Positions 18,545 to 26,802 of a stretch of 64,000 nt of DNA are shown one piece after another (position 1 is the first letter of the stretch; the number at the start of each line of letters is the position of its first letter). The position numbers and the translations under genes were made by a program. The stretch covers positions 253,007 through 317,006 of the forward strand of contig NZ_BMTV01000005.1 in assembly GCF_014649855.1 (NCBI RefSeq), written 5' to 3'. The notes beneath the pieces are model-generated. The model was given only the letters and a program-made list of their open reading frames with translations, had not been told where the DNA came from and made no database searches. This DNA is from Streptomyces roseolus (GTDB taxonomy: Bacteria; Actinomycetota; Actinomycetes; Streptomycetales; Streptomycetaceae).

Positions 18545-19810
18545 TCAGACCCCGAACGCCGCCGGATAGGCGATCGTGCCCGGCGGCACGGGCCCGGAAC
18601 CGTCCAGGACCAGCGCCATCATCGCTTCGTCCGGAACGTCGAAACCTGGCTTGATTCCGTACTCGGACGCCCGTACGAAGCCGAACCGGGGGTAGTACTC
18701 CGGATGGCCGAGCACCAGCACGAGCCGCTCGCCCGCGAGCCGTGCCGCGTCGAGCGCCGCCCGGACGACGGCCTGCCCGGCACCGGTCCGCTGGTGCGCC
18801 GCCGCCACCGACACCGGCGCGAGCGCCGCCGCCGGCGCCCCGTCCACCCGGCAGCGGGTGATCAGCGCGTGCGCGGCGACCGAGCCGTCCGGGGCCTCGG
18901 CCACCACCGAGAGCCCCGGCAGCCAGGCGTCCGCGTCGGCGCGCAGGGCGTCGACGAGCTCGGCCTCGGCCGGCGACCCGAAGGCCGCCGCGGTCACCTC
19001 CCGTACGGCCGCGCGGTCGGCCTCCCGCTCGGGGCGGGTGGGCCAGCGGGGGTCGGCCGGGCGGAGCACCAGGCCCGCGTAGCCGTAGTCGCCGCCGTGG
19101 TCGCGGCGCAGCGCGATCTCCGCCCGGGCGGCCGCCACGGCCCCGGCCATGCCCGGCACCGAGGTGTCGGCCGCGTCGGCGTGGGCGGCCAGCGGGACGT
19201 AGTACTCGTCCCAGTCGCCGTCGGGCTGGAGGAAGGTGCCGAGCACGTGGTACCCGGCCCCGACCGCGACGGCGGCCAGCTCGGCGACCGTACGCAGCGG
19301 ATAGTGCTCGTCCCAGAAGGCGCGGGCCTCCGGGGCGGGCGCGGCGGTGGTCCACACGCACTCGGTGAGGACCAGCGTCCCGCCCGGCGCGAGCAGTCGG
19401 CGCCACTCGGCGAGCGCCCGGTCGAAGCCGAGCACGAAGACCGAGCTCTCGGCCCAGACGAGGTCGAAGGAGCCGTCGGGGAAGGGCGGCGCGCCCATGT
19501 CGCCGCGGACCGCGCGGACCGAGCCGGCGAGACCGCGGGCGGCGGCGGCCGCCCGCAGCTCGTCGAGGAACGGCTCGTGGGTGTCGACGGCGGTCACCTC
19601 GGCGCCCGCCTCGGCGGCCAGGAGCAGCGCGGAGCGGCCCGGGCCGCAGCCCAGGTCGAGCACGCGCGGACGCGCGGGCAGCGGTCCGGCGAGCGCGAGG
19701 AGCCGGCGGGTGGTGGCGTCGGAGCCCGGCCCCTGCCGCGGAAGGCCGTGGTGCAGGGCGAAGAAGGCGTCGTGGGACGCGGAAGCGTTCTGGATGTCGT
19801 TGTCGGACAA
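18545..19810 (-). CDS. Fused SAM-dependent methyltransferase and GNAT acetyltransferase
   Basis: 421 residues. Residues about 1-240 are a class I methyltransferase: VLDLGCGPGRSALLLA (SAM-binding motif I), VTAVDTHEPFL, and SFDLVWAES as motif IV. Residues about 265-421 are a GNAT domain: VAAAHQRTGAGQAVVRAALDAA is the acetyl-CoA pyrophosphate loop and GHPEYYPRFGFVRASEYGI is a typical C-terminal GNAT segment. Separate proteins of both kinds are common, but this fused order suggests two modifications of one substrate, which is not identifiable. A possible short ORF lies about 70 bases upstream. Confidence 0.85.
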   Translation of the reverse strand: MSDNDIQNASASHDAFFALHHGLPRQGPGSDATTRRLLALAGPLPARPRVLDLGCGPGRSALLLAAEAGAEVTAVDTHEPFLDELRAAAAARGLAGSVRAVRGDMGAPPFPDGSFDLVWAESSVFVLGFDRALAEWRRLLAPGGTLVLTECVWTTAAPAPEARAFWDEHYPLRTVAELAAVAVGAGYHVLGTFLQPDGDWDEYYVPLAAHADAADTSVPGMAGAVAAARAEIALRRDHGGDYGYAGLVLRPADPRWPTRPEREADRAAVREVTAAAFGSPAEAELVDALRADADAWLPGLSVVAEAPDGSVAAHALITRCRVDGAPAAALAPVSVAAAHQRTGAGQAVVRAALDAARLAGERLVLVLGHPEYYPRFGFVRASEYGIKPGFDVPDEAMMALVLDGSGPVPPGTIAYPAAFGV

Positions 19811-19878
19811 CGTGGAAACCCTCGGGTGAAGGGCCCCGGCCGACGACGTGACGGACCGGTGGAAGAACCGGGATCAGG

Positions 19879-19950
19879 TCAGCCGGAGACCCGGGAGCTG
19901 AAGCTGGACCGGGTGCGGCCGCGGAAGGCGGCCTCCCTCGCGACGGTCAT
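19879..19950 (-). CDS. Possible 23-residue upstream ORF
   Basis: An ATG at 19950 with GGAG nine bases and AGG three bases upstream opens a frame of 23 residues (MTVAREAAFRGRTRSSFSSR...) ending in TGA. It stops 68 bases before the methyltransferase-acetyltransferase start on the same strand. The peptide has no run of a single amino acid, so classical attenuation is not evident. It may be a leader peptide or chance. Confidence 0.25.
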   Translation of the reverse strand: MTVAREAAFRGRTRSSFSSRVSG

Positions 19951-20013
19951 CAACCTCAGCTCCTCTCACGCACGTGTTCGTACGACGAGCATCTCACAGC
20001 CGGGCCCCGGCGG

Positions 20014-20955
20014 TCACAGGCAGAGCTTCGCCTCGTGCTCGGCGTGCCCGGCCGGCTCCAGCTGGAAGGTGCAGTGCTCCACGTCGAAGTGGTCGCCCAG
20101 GCAGCCCTGGAGGTCGTGCAGCATCTTCTCGTGGCCGACCGAGTCCAGCGCCCCCGCGTCCACCACCACATGGGCGGAGAGGACCGGCATCCCTGAGGTG
20201 ATCGTCCACGCGTGCAGGTCGTGCACGTCCTCGACGCCCGGCAGCGCCAGGAGGTGCGCCCGCACCTCCGCCATGTCCACGCCCTTGGGGGCCGCCTCCA
20301 GGAGCACGTCCAGGGTCTCGCGCAGCAGCTTGACCGTGCGCGGCACGATCATCAGGCCGATGACCAGGGAGGCGATCGGGTCGGCGTACTGCCAGCCGGT
20401 CGCCAGGATGATCGCGGCCGAGACGATGACGGTCACCGAGCCGAGCGCGTCGGCGAGGACCTCCAGATAGGCGCCCCGGACGTTCAGGCTCTCCTTCTGT
20501 CCCCGCATCAGCAGCGACAGCGAGACGACGTTGGCCACCAGGCCGACCGCGGCGAAGGCGATGGCGAGCCCGCCCCTGGTCTGGGCCGGCTCCATGAACC
20601 GCTGGACCGCCTCGTACAGCACGTACCCGCCCACGCCGAGCAGCAGCAGACAGTTGGCGAGCGCCGCCAGGATCTCCGCGCGGGCGAAGCCGAAGGTGCG
20701 GTTCCCGGAAGGAGGCCGGTTGGCGAAGTGGATCGCGAGGAGCGCCATCGCGAGCCCGATCGCGTCGGTCGCCATGTGCGCCGCGTCGGCGATGAGCGCG
20801 AGCGAGTCGGCGACCACGCCGCCGACGATCTCGACCACCATCACGGAGAGCGTGATCCCGAGCGCGATCCGCAACCGGCTGCGGTACGCGGCGCCCGCCG
20901 TACCCGTCGGCGGCGTGCCCCCGTGGCTGTGCCCGTGGTCGTGTCCAGCCCCCAT
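20014..20955 (-). CDS. Cation diffusion facilitator family transporter
   Basis: 313 residues. The histidine-rich N-terminus (GHDHGHSHGG) precedes six membrane segments. The transport-site HxxxD lies in ALIADAAHMATD of TM2, followed by the cytoplasmic NRTFGFARAEILAALAN loop; TM5 carries DALGSVTVI. The C-terminal domain (LPGVEDVHDLHAWTI...HVVVD) is the dimeric metal-sensing fold. It exports Zn or a similar divalent ion in exchange for protons. ATG 20955 has GGGAGG seven bases upstream; the in-frame TTG at 20970 has none. A weak palindrome in the divergent upstream region could be a metal-regulator site. Confidence 0.9.
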   Translation of the reverse strand: MGAGHDHGHSHGGTPPTGTAGAAYRSRLRIALGITLSVMVVEIVGGVVADSLALIADAAHMATDAIGLAMALLAIHFANRPPSGNRTFGFARAEILAALANCLLLLGVGGYVLYEAVQRFMEPAQTRGGLAIAFAAVGLVANVVSLSLLMRGQKESLNVRGAYLEVLADALGSVTVIVSAAIILATGWQYADPIASLVIGLMIVPRTVKLLRETLDVLLEAAPKGVDMAEVRAHLLALPGVEDVHDLHAWTITSGMPVLSAHVVVDAGALDSVGHEKMLHDLQGCLGDHFDVEHCTFQLEPAGHAEHEAKLCL

Positions 20956-21364
20956 GACATGGCCTCCCAAGTCCTGATCCGTCGGTGCCCCGATCCGCCA
21001 GTGAACTACGGGTGGGGGGTATGCGCAACACGGTACTGAACACCGTTGTCATTGCTCTGACCTGCGATGATGCCCTCAGGGGCGGTATTCGTACGATCAC
21101 CTGCCGGAATGTCGTCCGGAGGGTTCCCGACACCGGTTTGGAGGGCGGGCCGCCGATCACCGATGATGATCGCGCGGAGCGCGGCGCACCCCGGCGGCGG
21201 CGGGCGGACCGGGGGGCGTCCGGCGTGCGAAGCCTCGGTGAACTCACGCTCCGTCGATCCGATAGCCTCAGCCGACGTGCCGCCGCCCGGTGCCGGGGCG
21301 CACCGTCGTGCCCGGGACCGACAGGCCCCGCCGGCCCTCTGCCCGTCCCAAGGAGTGAGTTCGT
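20956..21364. promoter_or_regulatory. Divergent intergenic region with imperfect palindrome
   Basis: 409 bases without a gene, between the CDF transporter and the first CDP-alcohol transferase. At 21037-21051 the 15-mer TGAACACCGTTGTCA is a 7-1-7 palindrome with two mismatched pairs and the TGA...TCA ends of Zur-type boxes. The far side contains TAGCCT near 21264, a possible -10 hexamer for the CDP-alcohol operon, but no convincing -35. Confidence 0.3.
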
Positions 21365-23179
21365 CTGTCGACCGCCATCCTCACCGGCCCGCCGGCACCC
21401 GGATCCTCGCTCGACGGTGATCTGCGGTCGCTCGGCTTCCACGTCCGCCGGGCCACCGGCGCCGAGGAGGCCCGTGCCCTCCTGGCCGCCGCCCCCGCGG
21501 GCGAGCGCGTCGCCCTCGTCGACTCCCGCTTCGTCGGACACCGCCACGCCCTGCGGCTCGCGCTGACCGACCCCCGCTTCCCGGCCGCCGCCGTGCCCGG
21601 GGCGCTCTCCGCGCAGCCCGAGGCCCGCCCGGCCCTGGTCCGCGCGCTGACCGCCGTCCCCGCGCCCACCGCCCCGGCCGCCGCCGAGCCGGACCGCGAC
21701 CTCACCGAGGCCGTCGCCGACGCCCTCGACGCCGACGGCGTCGCCGTGCACCGGCCCGCGCTCGGCACCCTCGTCGCCGCCGTCCCCACCGACGCCGCGG
21801 CCCGCCACGAGGCCCGCGCCGCCGTCGACGCCGTCGACGACGAGGCCGTCCGCCTCCGCTCCGCCGTGAAGGCCCACGACGGCTTCTTCACCACCTTCTT
21901 CATCAGCCCCTACTCGCGGTACATCGCCCGCTGGTGCGCCCGCCGGGGGCTGACCCCCAACCAGGTCACCACCGCCTCGCTGCTCACCGCCCTGATCGCG
22001 GCCGGCTGCGCGGCCACCGGGGAGCGCGGCGGCTACATCGCCGCCGGCGTGCTGCTGCTCGTCTCCTTCGTCCTGGACTGCACCGACGGGCAGCTCGCCC
22101 GGTACGCGCTCAAGTACTCGACGATGGGCGCCTGGCTCGACGCCACCTTCGACCGGGCCAAGGAGTACGCCTTCTACGCCGGTCTCGCCCTGGGCGCCGC
22201 CCGCGGCGGCGACGACGTGTGGACCCTCGCGCTCGCCGCCATGGTCCTCATGACCTGCCGGCACGTCGTCGACTTCTCGTTCAACGAGTCGAACGTCGCC
22301 GACACGGCCGCCGCCGGCTCCACCGCCAGGACCAGCCTGGCGCTGTCCAGCAAGCTCGACGGCGTCGGCTGGACCGTCTGGGCCCGCCGCATGATCATCC
22401 TGCCGATCGGCGAGCGCTGGGCGATGATCGCCGTCCTCACCGCCGCCACCAGCCCCCGGATCGTCTTCTGGGCGCTGATCGTCGGCTGCGCCTTCGCCGC
22501 CTGCTACACCACGGCCGGCCGGCTGCTGCGCTCGGTCAAGCGGCGCGGGCCGCGCACCGACCGGGCCGCCCGGGCCCTGGCCGACCTCGCGGACTCCGGC
22601 CCGCTCGCGCTCCTCGTCGCCCGGGCCGCCCGCCGCCTGCCGGCCCCGGCCCCGGTCGCCGCGCTCCTCGGTGCCGCCCTGATGATCTCCGTCGCGGCCA
22701 CCGCCCCGGTCGGGAGCTGGGCCACCGTCGGCGCCGCCGGCGGCTACGCGGTCCTCGCCGGGCTCGCCGTCGCCCGCCCCCTCAAGGGCGCCCTCGACTG
22801 GTTCGTCCCGCCGTTCTTCCGCGCCGCCGAGTACACCACCGTGCTGCTGCTCGCCGCCCGCTCGGACGTCCCGCAGGCCGTCCCCGCGGCGTTCGGCCTG
22901 GTCGCGGCGGTCGCCTACCATCACTACGACACGGTGTACCGCATCCGCGGCGGCACCGGCGCGCCGCCCGCCTGGCTGGTGCGCGTCACCGGCGGACACG
23001 AGGGGCGCACGCTCCTGGTGACCGTCCTCGCCGCCCTCCTGGTGGACCGCGGCGACGACTTCACCCTGGCGCTGACCGCACTCGCGGGCGCGCTCGCCCT
23101 CGTGGTGGCCGTGGAGTCCATCCGCTTCTGGGTCTCCTCCGGAGCGCCCGCTGTTCATGACGAAGGAGAAACAGCATGA
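21365..23179 (+). CDS. CDP-alcohol phosphotransferase with extra N-terminal domain, CTG start
   Basis: 604 residues when started at CTG 21365. The frame is closed by TGA at 21356, and no ATG, GTG or TTG occurs before GTG 21593, yet the 76 codons between are fully in codon-bias register (STAILTGPPAPGSS...). AAGGAG lies nine bases before CTG. Residues 1-180 form a domain I do not recognise, possibly a degenerate nucleotidyltransferase as in bifunctional IPCT/DIPP synthases. The membrane transferase domain starts at KAHDGFFTTFFISPYSRY and has the complete motif D238xxD241G242xxAR...G255xxxD259xxxD263. Several membrane segments follow. It should transfer a phosphoalcohol from a CDP-alcohol to an acceptor. 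Confidence 0.82.
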   Translation: MSTAILTGPPAPGSSLDGDLRSLGFHVRRATGAEEARALLAAAPAGERVALVDSRFVGHRHALRLALTDPRFPAAAVPGALSAQPEARPALVRALTAVPAPTAPAAAEPDRDLTEAVADALDADGVAVHRPALGTLVAAVPTDAAARHEARAAVDAVDDEAVRLRSAVKAHDGFFTTFFISPYSRYIARWCARRGLTPNQVTTASLLTALIAAGCAATGERGGYIAAGVLLLVSFVLDCTDGQLARYALKYSTMGAWLDATFDRAKEYAFYAGLALGAARGGDDVWTLALAAMVLMTCRHVVDFSFNESNVADTAAAGSTARTSLALSSKLDGVGWTVWARRMIILPIGERWAMIAVLTAATSPRIVFWALIVGCAFAACYTTAGRLLRSVKRRGPRTDRAARALADLADSGPLALLVARAARRLPAPAPVAALLGAALMISVAATAPVGSWATVGAAGGYAVLAGLAVARPLKGALDWFVPPFFRAAEYTTVLLLAARSDVPQAVPAAFGLVAAVAYHHYDTVYRIRGGTGAPPAWLVRVTGGHEGRTLLVTVLAALLVDRGDDFTLALTALAGALALVVAVESIRFWVSSGAPAVHDEGETA

Positions 23180-23913
23180 TCGGCCTCGTTCTGGCAGCCG
23201 GTGCCGGACGGCGACTGCGCCCGTACACCGACACCCTCCCGAAGGCCCTCGTGCCCGTGGACGGCGAGACCACCGTCCTCGACCTCACGCTGCGGAACTT
23301 CGCCGAGGTCGGCCTCACCGAGGCCGCGATCGTCGTCGGCTACCGCAAGGAGGCCGTCTACGCCCGCAAGGCCGAGCTGGAGGCGACGTACGGCCTCGCC
23401 CTCACCCTGATCGACAACGACAAGGCCGAGGAGTGGAACAACGCCTACTCCCTGTGGTGCGCCCGTGAGGTCCTGAAGCGCGGCGTGATCCTCGCCAACG
23501 GCGACACCGTCCACCCGGTCTCCGTCGAGAAGACGCTGCTCGCCGCCCGCGGCGAGGGCAAGCGGATCATCCTCGCCCTCGACACGGTGAAGTCGCTCGC
23601 CGACGAGGAGATGAAGGTCGTCGCCGCCGGGGGCGCCGGCGTCCGGAAGATCACCAAGCTGATGGACCCGGCGGACGCGACCGGCGAGTACATCGGCGTC
23701 ACCCTCATCGAGCCCGAGGCCGCCGAGGAGCTCGCCGACGCCCTGAAGGCCACCTTCGAGCGCGACCCCGACCTCTACTACGAGGACGGCTACCAGGAGC
23801 TCGTGAACCGCGGCTTCACCGTCGACGTCGAGCCCATCGGTGAGGTCTCCTGGGTCGAGATCGACAACCACGACGATCTCGCCAAGGGCCGGGAGATCGC
23901 GTGCCGGTACTGA
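23176..23913 (+). CDS. LicC/IPCT-like CTP:phosphoalcohol nucleotidyltransferase
   Basis: 245 residues. MIGLVLAAGAGRRLRPYTDTLPKALVPVDG is the nucleotide-binding start of the NTP-transferase family. NNAYSLWCARE and ILANGDTVH are the sugar- or alcohol-phosphate and metal segments seen in LicC and inositol-1-phosphate cytidylyltransferases. WVEIDNHDDLAKGREI at the C-terminus is also typical. It is expected to make a CDP-activated alcohol for the two phosphotransferases that flank the gene pair. ATGA overlap with the upstream gene shows coupling. The exact alcohol (glycerol, inositol or other) is not readable. Confidence 0.83.
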   Translation: MIGLVLAAGAGRRLRPYTDTLPKALVPVDGETTVLDLTLRNFAEVGLTEAAIVVGYRKEAVYARKAELEATYGLALTLIDNDKAEEWNNAYSLWCAREVLKRGVILANGDTVHPVSVEKTLLAARGEGKRIILALDTVKSLADEEMKVVAAGGAGVRKITKLMDPADATGEYIGVTLIEPEAAEELADALKATFERDPDLYYEDGYQELVNRGFTVDVEPIGEVSWVEIDNHDDLAKGREIACRY

Positions 23914-24962
23914 CCCGACTGATCCCGTCGCCGGTCGTCGTCGACATCCGCCGGGGCGCGCTGGAGGGACTCTCCGCGCTCATGGCGGACGAGAGGATCT
24001 CCAGCAACGGCAAGATCGCCGTGGCGATCAGCGGCGGGTCCGGGATCGCCCTGCGCGAGCGCTTCTGCGCCGAGCTGCCGGGTGCCGACTGGTACACCGT
24101 CGCCGGCGGCACCATCGACGCGGCCGTGGAGCTGGCCGACGCCATGCGCGGCAAGCGGTACGACGCCGTGGTCGCGCTCGGCGGCGGCAAGATCATCGAC
24201 GTGACGAAGTACGCGGCGGCCCGGGTCGGGCTGCCGCTGGTCGCCATCGCCACCAACCTCTCGCACGACGGCCTGTGCTCGCCGGTGTCCACCCTGGACA
24301 ACGACAACGGTCGCGGCTCCTACGGGGTGCCCACCCCCATCGCGCTCGTCATCGACCTCGACGTGATCAGGGACGCCCCCGTCCGCTTCGTCCGCTCCGG
24401 CATCGGCGACGCGGTCTCCAACCTCTCCGCCCTCGCGGACTGGGAGCTCTCCCACCGCGAGACCGGCGAGAAGATCGACGGCCTGGCCGCCGCCATGGCC
24501 CGCAGCGCGGGCGAGGCGGTGCTCCGGCACCCCGGCGGCGTCGGCGACGACGACTTCCTCGTCACCCTCTCCGAGGGCCTGGTGATGTCCGGCATCGCCA
24601 TGTCCATCAGCGGCGACACCCGGCCCTCCTCGGGCGCTTGCCACGAGATCAGCCACGCCTTCGACCTGCTGTACCCGGCCCGCGCGGCCAGCCACGGCGA
24701 GCAGTGCGGCCTCGGCGCGGCCTTCGCGATGCACCTGCGCGGGGCCCGCGACGACTCCCTCGCCATCGTGGAGACCCTGCGCCGGCACGGCCTTCCGGTA
24801 CGGCCGGAGGAGATGGGCTTCACGGTCGACGAGTTCGTGCGGGCGGTCGACTTCGCCCCGCAGACCCGGCCGGGCCGCTTCACCATCCTGGAACACCTCG
24901 ACCTCTCCACCGAACAGATCAGGGACGCGTACGCCGACTATGCCCAAGCCATCGGTAGCTGA
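23901..24962 (+). CDS. Iron-containing alcohol dehydrogenase family, sn-glycerol-1-phosphate dehydrogenase-like
   Basis: 353 residues. GGGKIIDVTKYAA is the NAD(P)-binding glycine loop, ATNLSHDGLCSPVSTLDN the nucleotide/substrate region, and metal ligands are expected in SGIGDAVSNL (Asp), GACHEISHAFD (His) and ASHGEQCGLG (His). This pattern resembles AraM/EgsA glycerol-1-phosphate dehydrogenases more than glycerol or butanol dehydrogenases. It would reduce dihydroxyacetone phosphate to sn-glycerol 1-phosphate, a candidate substrate for the nucleotidyltransferase. GTG start, overlapping the upstream gene by 13 bases and the next by 23. Confidence 0.83.
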   Translation: MPVLTRLIPSPVVVDIRRGALEGLSALMADERISSNGKIAVAISGGSGIALRERFCAELPGADWYTVAGGTIDAAVELADAMRGKRYDAVVALGGGKIIDVTKYAAARVGLPLVAIATNLSHDGLCSPVSTLDNDNGRGSYGVPTPIALVIDLDVIRDAPVRFVRSGIGDAVSNLSALADWELSHRETGEKIDGLAAAMARSAGEAVLRHPGGVGDDDFLVTLSEGLVMSGIAMSISGDTRPSSGACHEISHAFDLLYPARAASHGEQCGLGAAFAMHLRGARDDSLAIVETLRRHGLPVRPEEMGFTVDEFVRAVDFAPQTRPGRFTILEHLDLSTEQIRDAYADYAQAIGS

Positions 24963-25719
24963 ACTCCGCCCCGTCGTCCACCCGCCGGGCGTCAAGGACC
25001 GGCGCAGCGGCGAGCACTGGGGCGGCCGCCTCTACATGCGGGAGATCTCCCTGCGGATCACCCGCCGGCTGGCGGACACCAAGGTCACGCCCAACCAGCT
25101 GACCTATCTAATGACGCTCTTCGGCGTGCTCGCCGCCCCGGCGCTGCTGCTGCCCGGGATCTGGGGCGCCGTCCTCGGCGTCGTCGCCGTGCAGATGTAC
25201 CTGCTGCTCGACTGCGTCGACGGCGAGCTGGCCCGCTGGAAGAAGCAGTACTCGCTGGCCGGCGTCTACCTGGACCGGGTCGGCGCCTACCTGTGCGACG
25301 CCGCCGTCCTCGTCGGCTTCGGCCTGCGCGCCGCCGACCTGTGGGGCGAGGGCCGGATCGACTGGCTGTGGGCCTTCCTCGGCACCCTGGCCGCGCTCGG
25401 CGCCATCCTGATCAAGGCCGAGACCGACCTGGTCGGCGTCGCCCGCCACCAGAACGGCATGCCCCCGGTCAAGGAGGCCGCCTCGGAGCCCCGTTCCTCC
25501 GGCATGGCGCTGGCCCGCCGTGCCGCCGGCGCGCTCAAGTTCCACCGGCTGATCCTCGGCATCGAGGCCTCGCTGCTGATCCTGGTGCTCGCCATCGCCG
25601 ACCAGGCGCGCGGCGACCTGTTCTTCTCCCGGCTCGGCGTCGCGGTCCTCGCGGGCATCGCCCTGCTCCAGACGGTGCTGCACCTCGTCTCGATCATGGC
25701 GTCCAGCCGGCTGAAGTGA
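24940..25719 (+). CDS. Second CDP-alcohol phosphotransferase, variant active site
   Basis: 259 residues, membrane-embedded. The motif reads D91xxD94G95xxAR...G108xxxD112 as expected, but the fourth aspartate, normally four residues after the third and proposed as catalytic base, is Ala116; the next acidic residue is D120. VTPNQLTYLMTLFGV is the usual first membrane helix, followed by several more. It may use another base, act on a different acceptor, or be a non-catalytic partner of the first transferase. ATG 24940 lies inside the dehydrogenase gene, indicating coupling. Confidence 0.85.
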   Translation: MPKPSVAELRPVVHPPGVKDRRSGEHWGGRLYMREISLRITRRLADTKVTPNQLTYLMTLFGVLAAPALLLPGIWGAVLGVVAVQMYLLLDCVDGELARWKKQYSLAGVYLDRVGAYLCDAAVLVGFGLRAADLWGEGRIDWLWAFLGTLAALGAILIKAETDLVGVARHQNGMPPVKEAASEPRSSGMALARRAAGALKFHRLILGIEASLLILVLAIADQARGDLFFSRLGVAVLAGIALLQTVLHLVSIMASSRLK

Positions 25720-25771
25720 GCGGGCGCCGGCCGGGACTCCCGCTTCACCGGCCGGCCACCGCAATGGCGTA

Positions 25772-25811
25772 CGGTGTGGCGACCCCGATGACTCGCCGAG
25801 CCGCCACACCG
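25772..25811. repeat. Inverted repeat between the phosphotransferase and exporter genes
   Basis: CGGTGTGGCG (25772-25781) and its exact complement (25802-25811) are separated by 20 bases in the 150-base gap. It may be a weak terminator or the binding site for a regulator of the exporter pair. Confidence 0.35.
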
Positions 25812-25869
25812 GCCGTCCGACATCGTGGTATCCGACGTGCCGCACCTCTTGAACACGAAAGTTTCGACT

Positions 25870-26802
25870 GTGAGTGACATTCACCAGGGCGGGGCGGTCG
25901 CGACGAGCGCGCCCCCGTCCTCCGTCGACGAGGGCCTGGCCCCGGGCGACCTCGCCGCCAAGTACGGCCTGTCCGTCAGCGGCGCCCGCCCCGGACTGTT
26001 CGAGTACGTCCGCGAGCTGTGGAGCCGCCGCCACTTCATCCTGGCGTTCTCCTCGGCGAAGCTGACCGCCCAGTACAGCCAGGCCAAGCTCGGCCAGGTC
26101 TGGCAGGTGGCCACCCCGCTGCTCAACGCCCTCGTGTACTACCTGATCTTCGGGCTGATCCTGAAGGCGGGCCGCGGCATGAGCACGGAGGTCTACATCC
26201 CCTTCCTCGTGACCGGCATCTTCGTGTTCACCTTCACGCAGAACTCGGTCATGGCGGGCGTCCGCGCGATCTCGGGCAACCTCGGCCTCGTCCGCGCCCT
26301 GCACTTCCCGCGCGCCACCCTCCCGATCAGCTTCTCGCTCCAGCAGCTCCAGCAGCTGCTCTTCTCGATGGTCGTGCTCGCCGCCGTCGCGATCGCCTTC
26401 GGCAGCTACCCCTCGCTCAGCTGGCTGCTGCTGATCCCGGCGCTCCTGCTCCAGTTCGTCTTCAACACCGGCCTCGCGATGATCATGGCCAGGATGGGCG
26501 CCAAGACCCCCGACCTCGCCCAGCTCATGCCCTTCGTCATGCGGACCTGGCTGTACGCCTCGGGCGTCATGTTCTCGATCCCCGTGATGCTCGCGGACAA
26601 GCCGGCCTGGATCGCGGACATCCTCATGTACAACCCGGCGGCGGTCTACATGGACCTGGTCCGCTTCGCGCTCATCGACGACTACGCGGCCTCGAACCTG
26701 CCCGCCCACGTCTGGGCCACCGCCCTCGGCTGGGCGCTGCTCTTCGGCATCGGCGGCTTCGTCTACTTCTGGAAGGCTGAGGAGAGGTACGGCCGTGGCT
26801 GA
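25870..26802 (+). CDS. TagG-like ABC-2 type polysaccharide/polyol-phosphate export permease
   Basis: 310 residues from GTG 25870 (start tentative; no strong ribosome-binding site). A cytoplasmic N-terminus of about 45 residues precedes RRHFILAFSSAKLTAQYSQAKLGQVWQVATPLLNALVYYLIFG, the conserved amphipathic-to-TM1 segment of ABC-2 permeases for teichoic acids and O-antigens. Six membrane segments are visible. It pairs with the ATPase whose start overlaps its end, and probably exports the product of the upstream transferases across the membrane. Confidence 0.85.
   Translation: MSDIHQGGAVATSAPPSSVDEGLAPGDLAAKYGLSVSGARPGLFEYVRELWSRRHFILAFSSAKLTAQYSQAKLGQVWQVATPLLNALVYYLIFGLILKAGRGMSTEVYIPFLVTGIFVFTFTQNSVMAGVRAISGNLGLVRALHFPRATLPISFSLQQLQQLLFSMVVLAAVAIAFGSYPSLSWLLLIPALLLQFVFNTGLAMIMARMGAKTPDLAQLMPFVMRTWLYASGVMFSIPVMLADKPAWIADILMYNPAAVYMDLVRFALIDDYAASNLPAHVWATALGWALLFGIGGFVYFWKAEERYGRG

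Noticed and set aside
19994..23158. Minus-strand frame of 1,054 codons across the CDF and CDP-alcohol genes
   Set aside because: Low-complexity Gly/Ala/Arg composition without motifs; it overlaps well-supported genes on both strands.
21365..25719. Phosphonate biosynthesis cluster
   Set aside because: The nucleotidyltransferase, iron-dependent dehydrogenase and CDP-alcohol transferase resemble phosphonolipid tailoring genes, but no phosphoenolpyruvate mutase or phosphonopyruvate decarboxylase is present.
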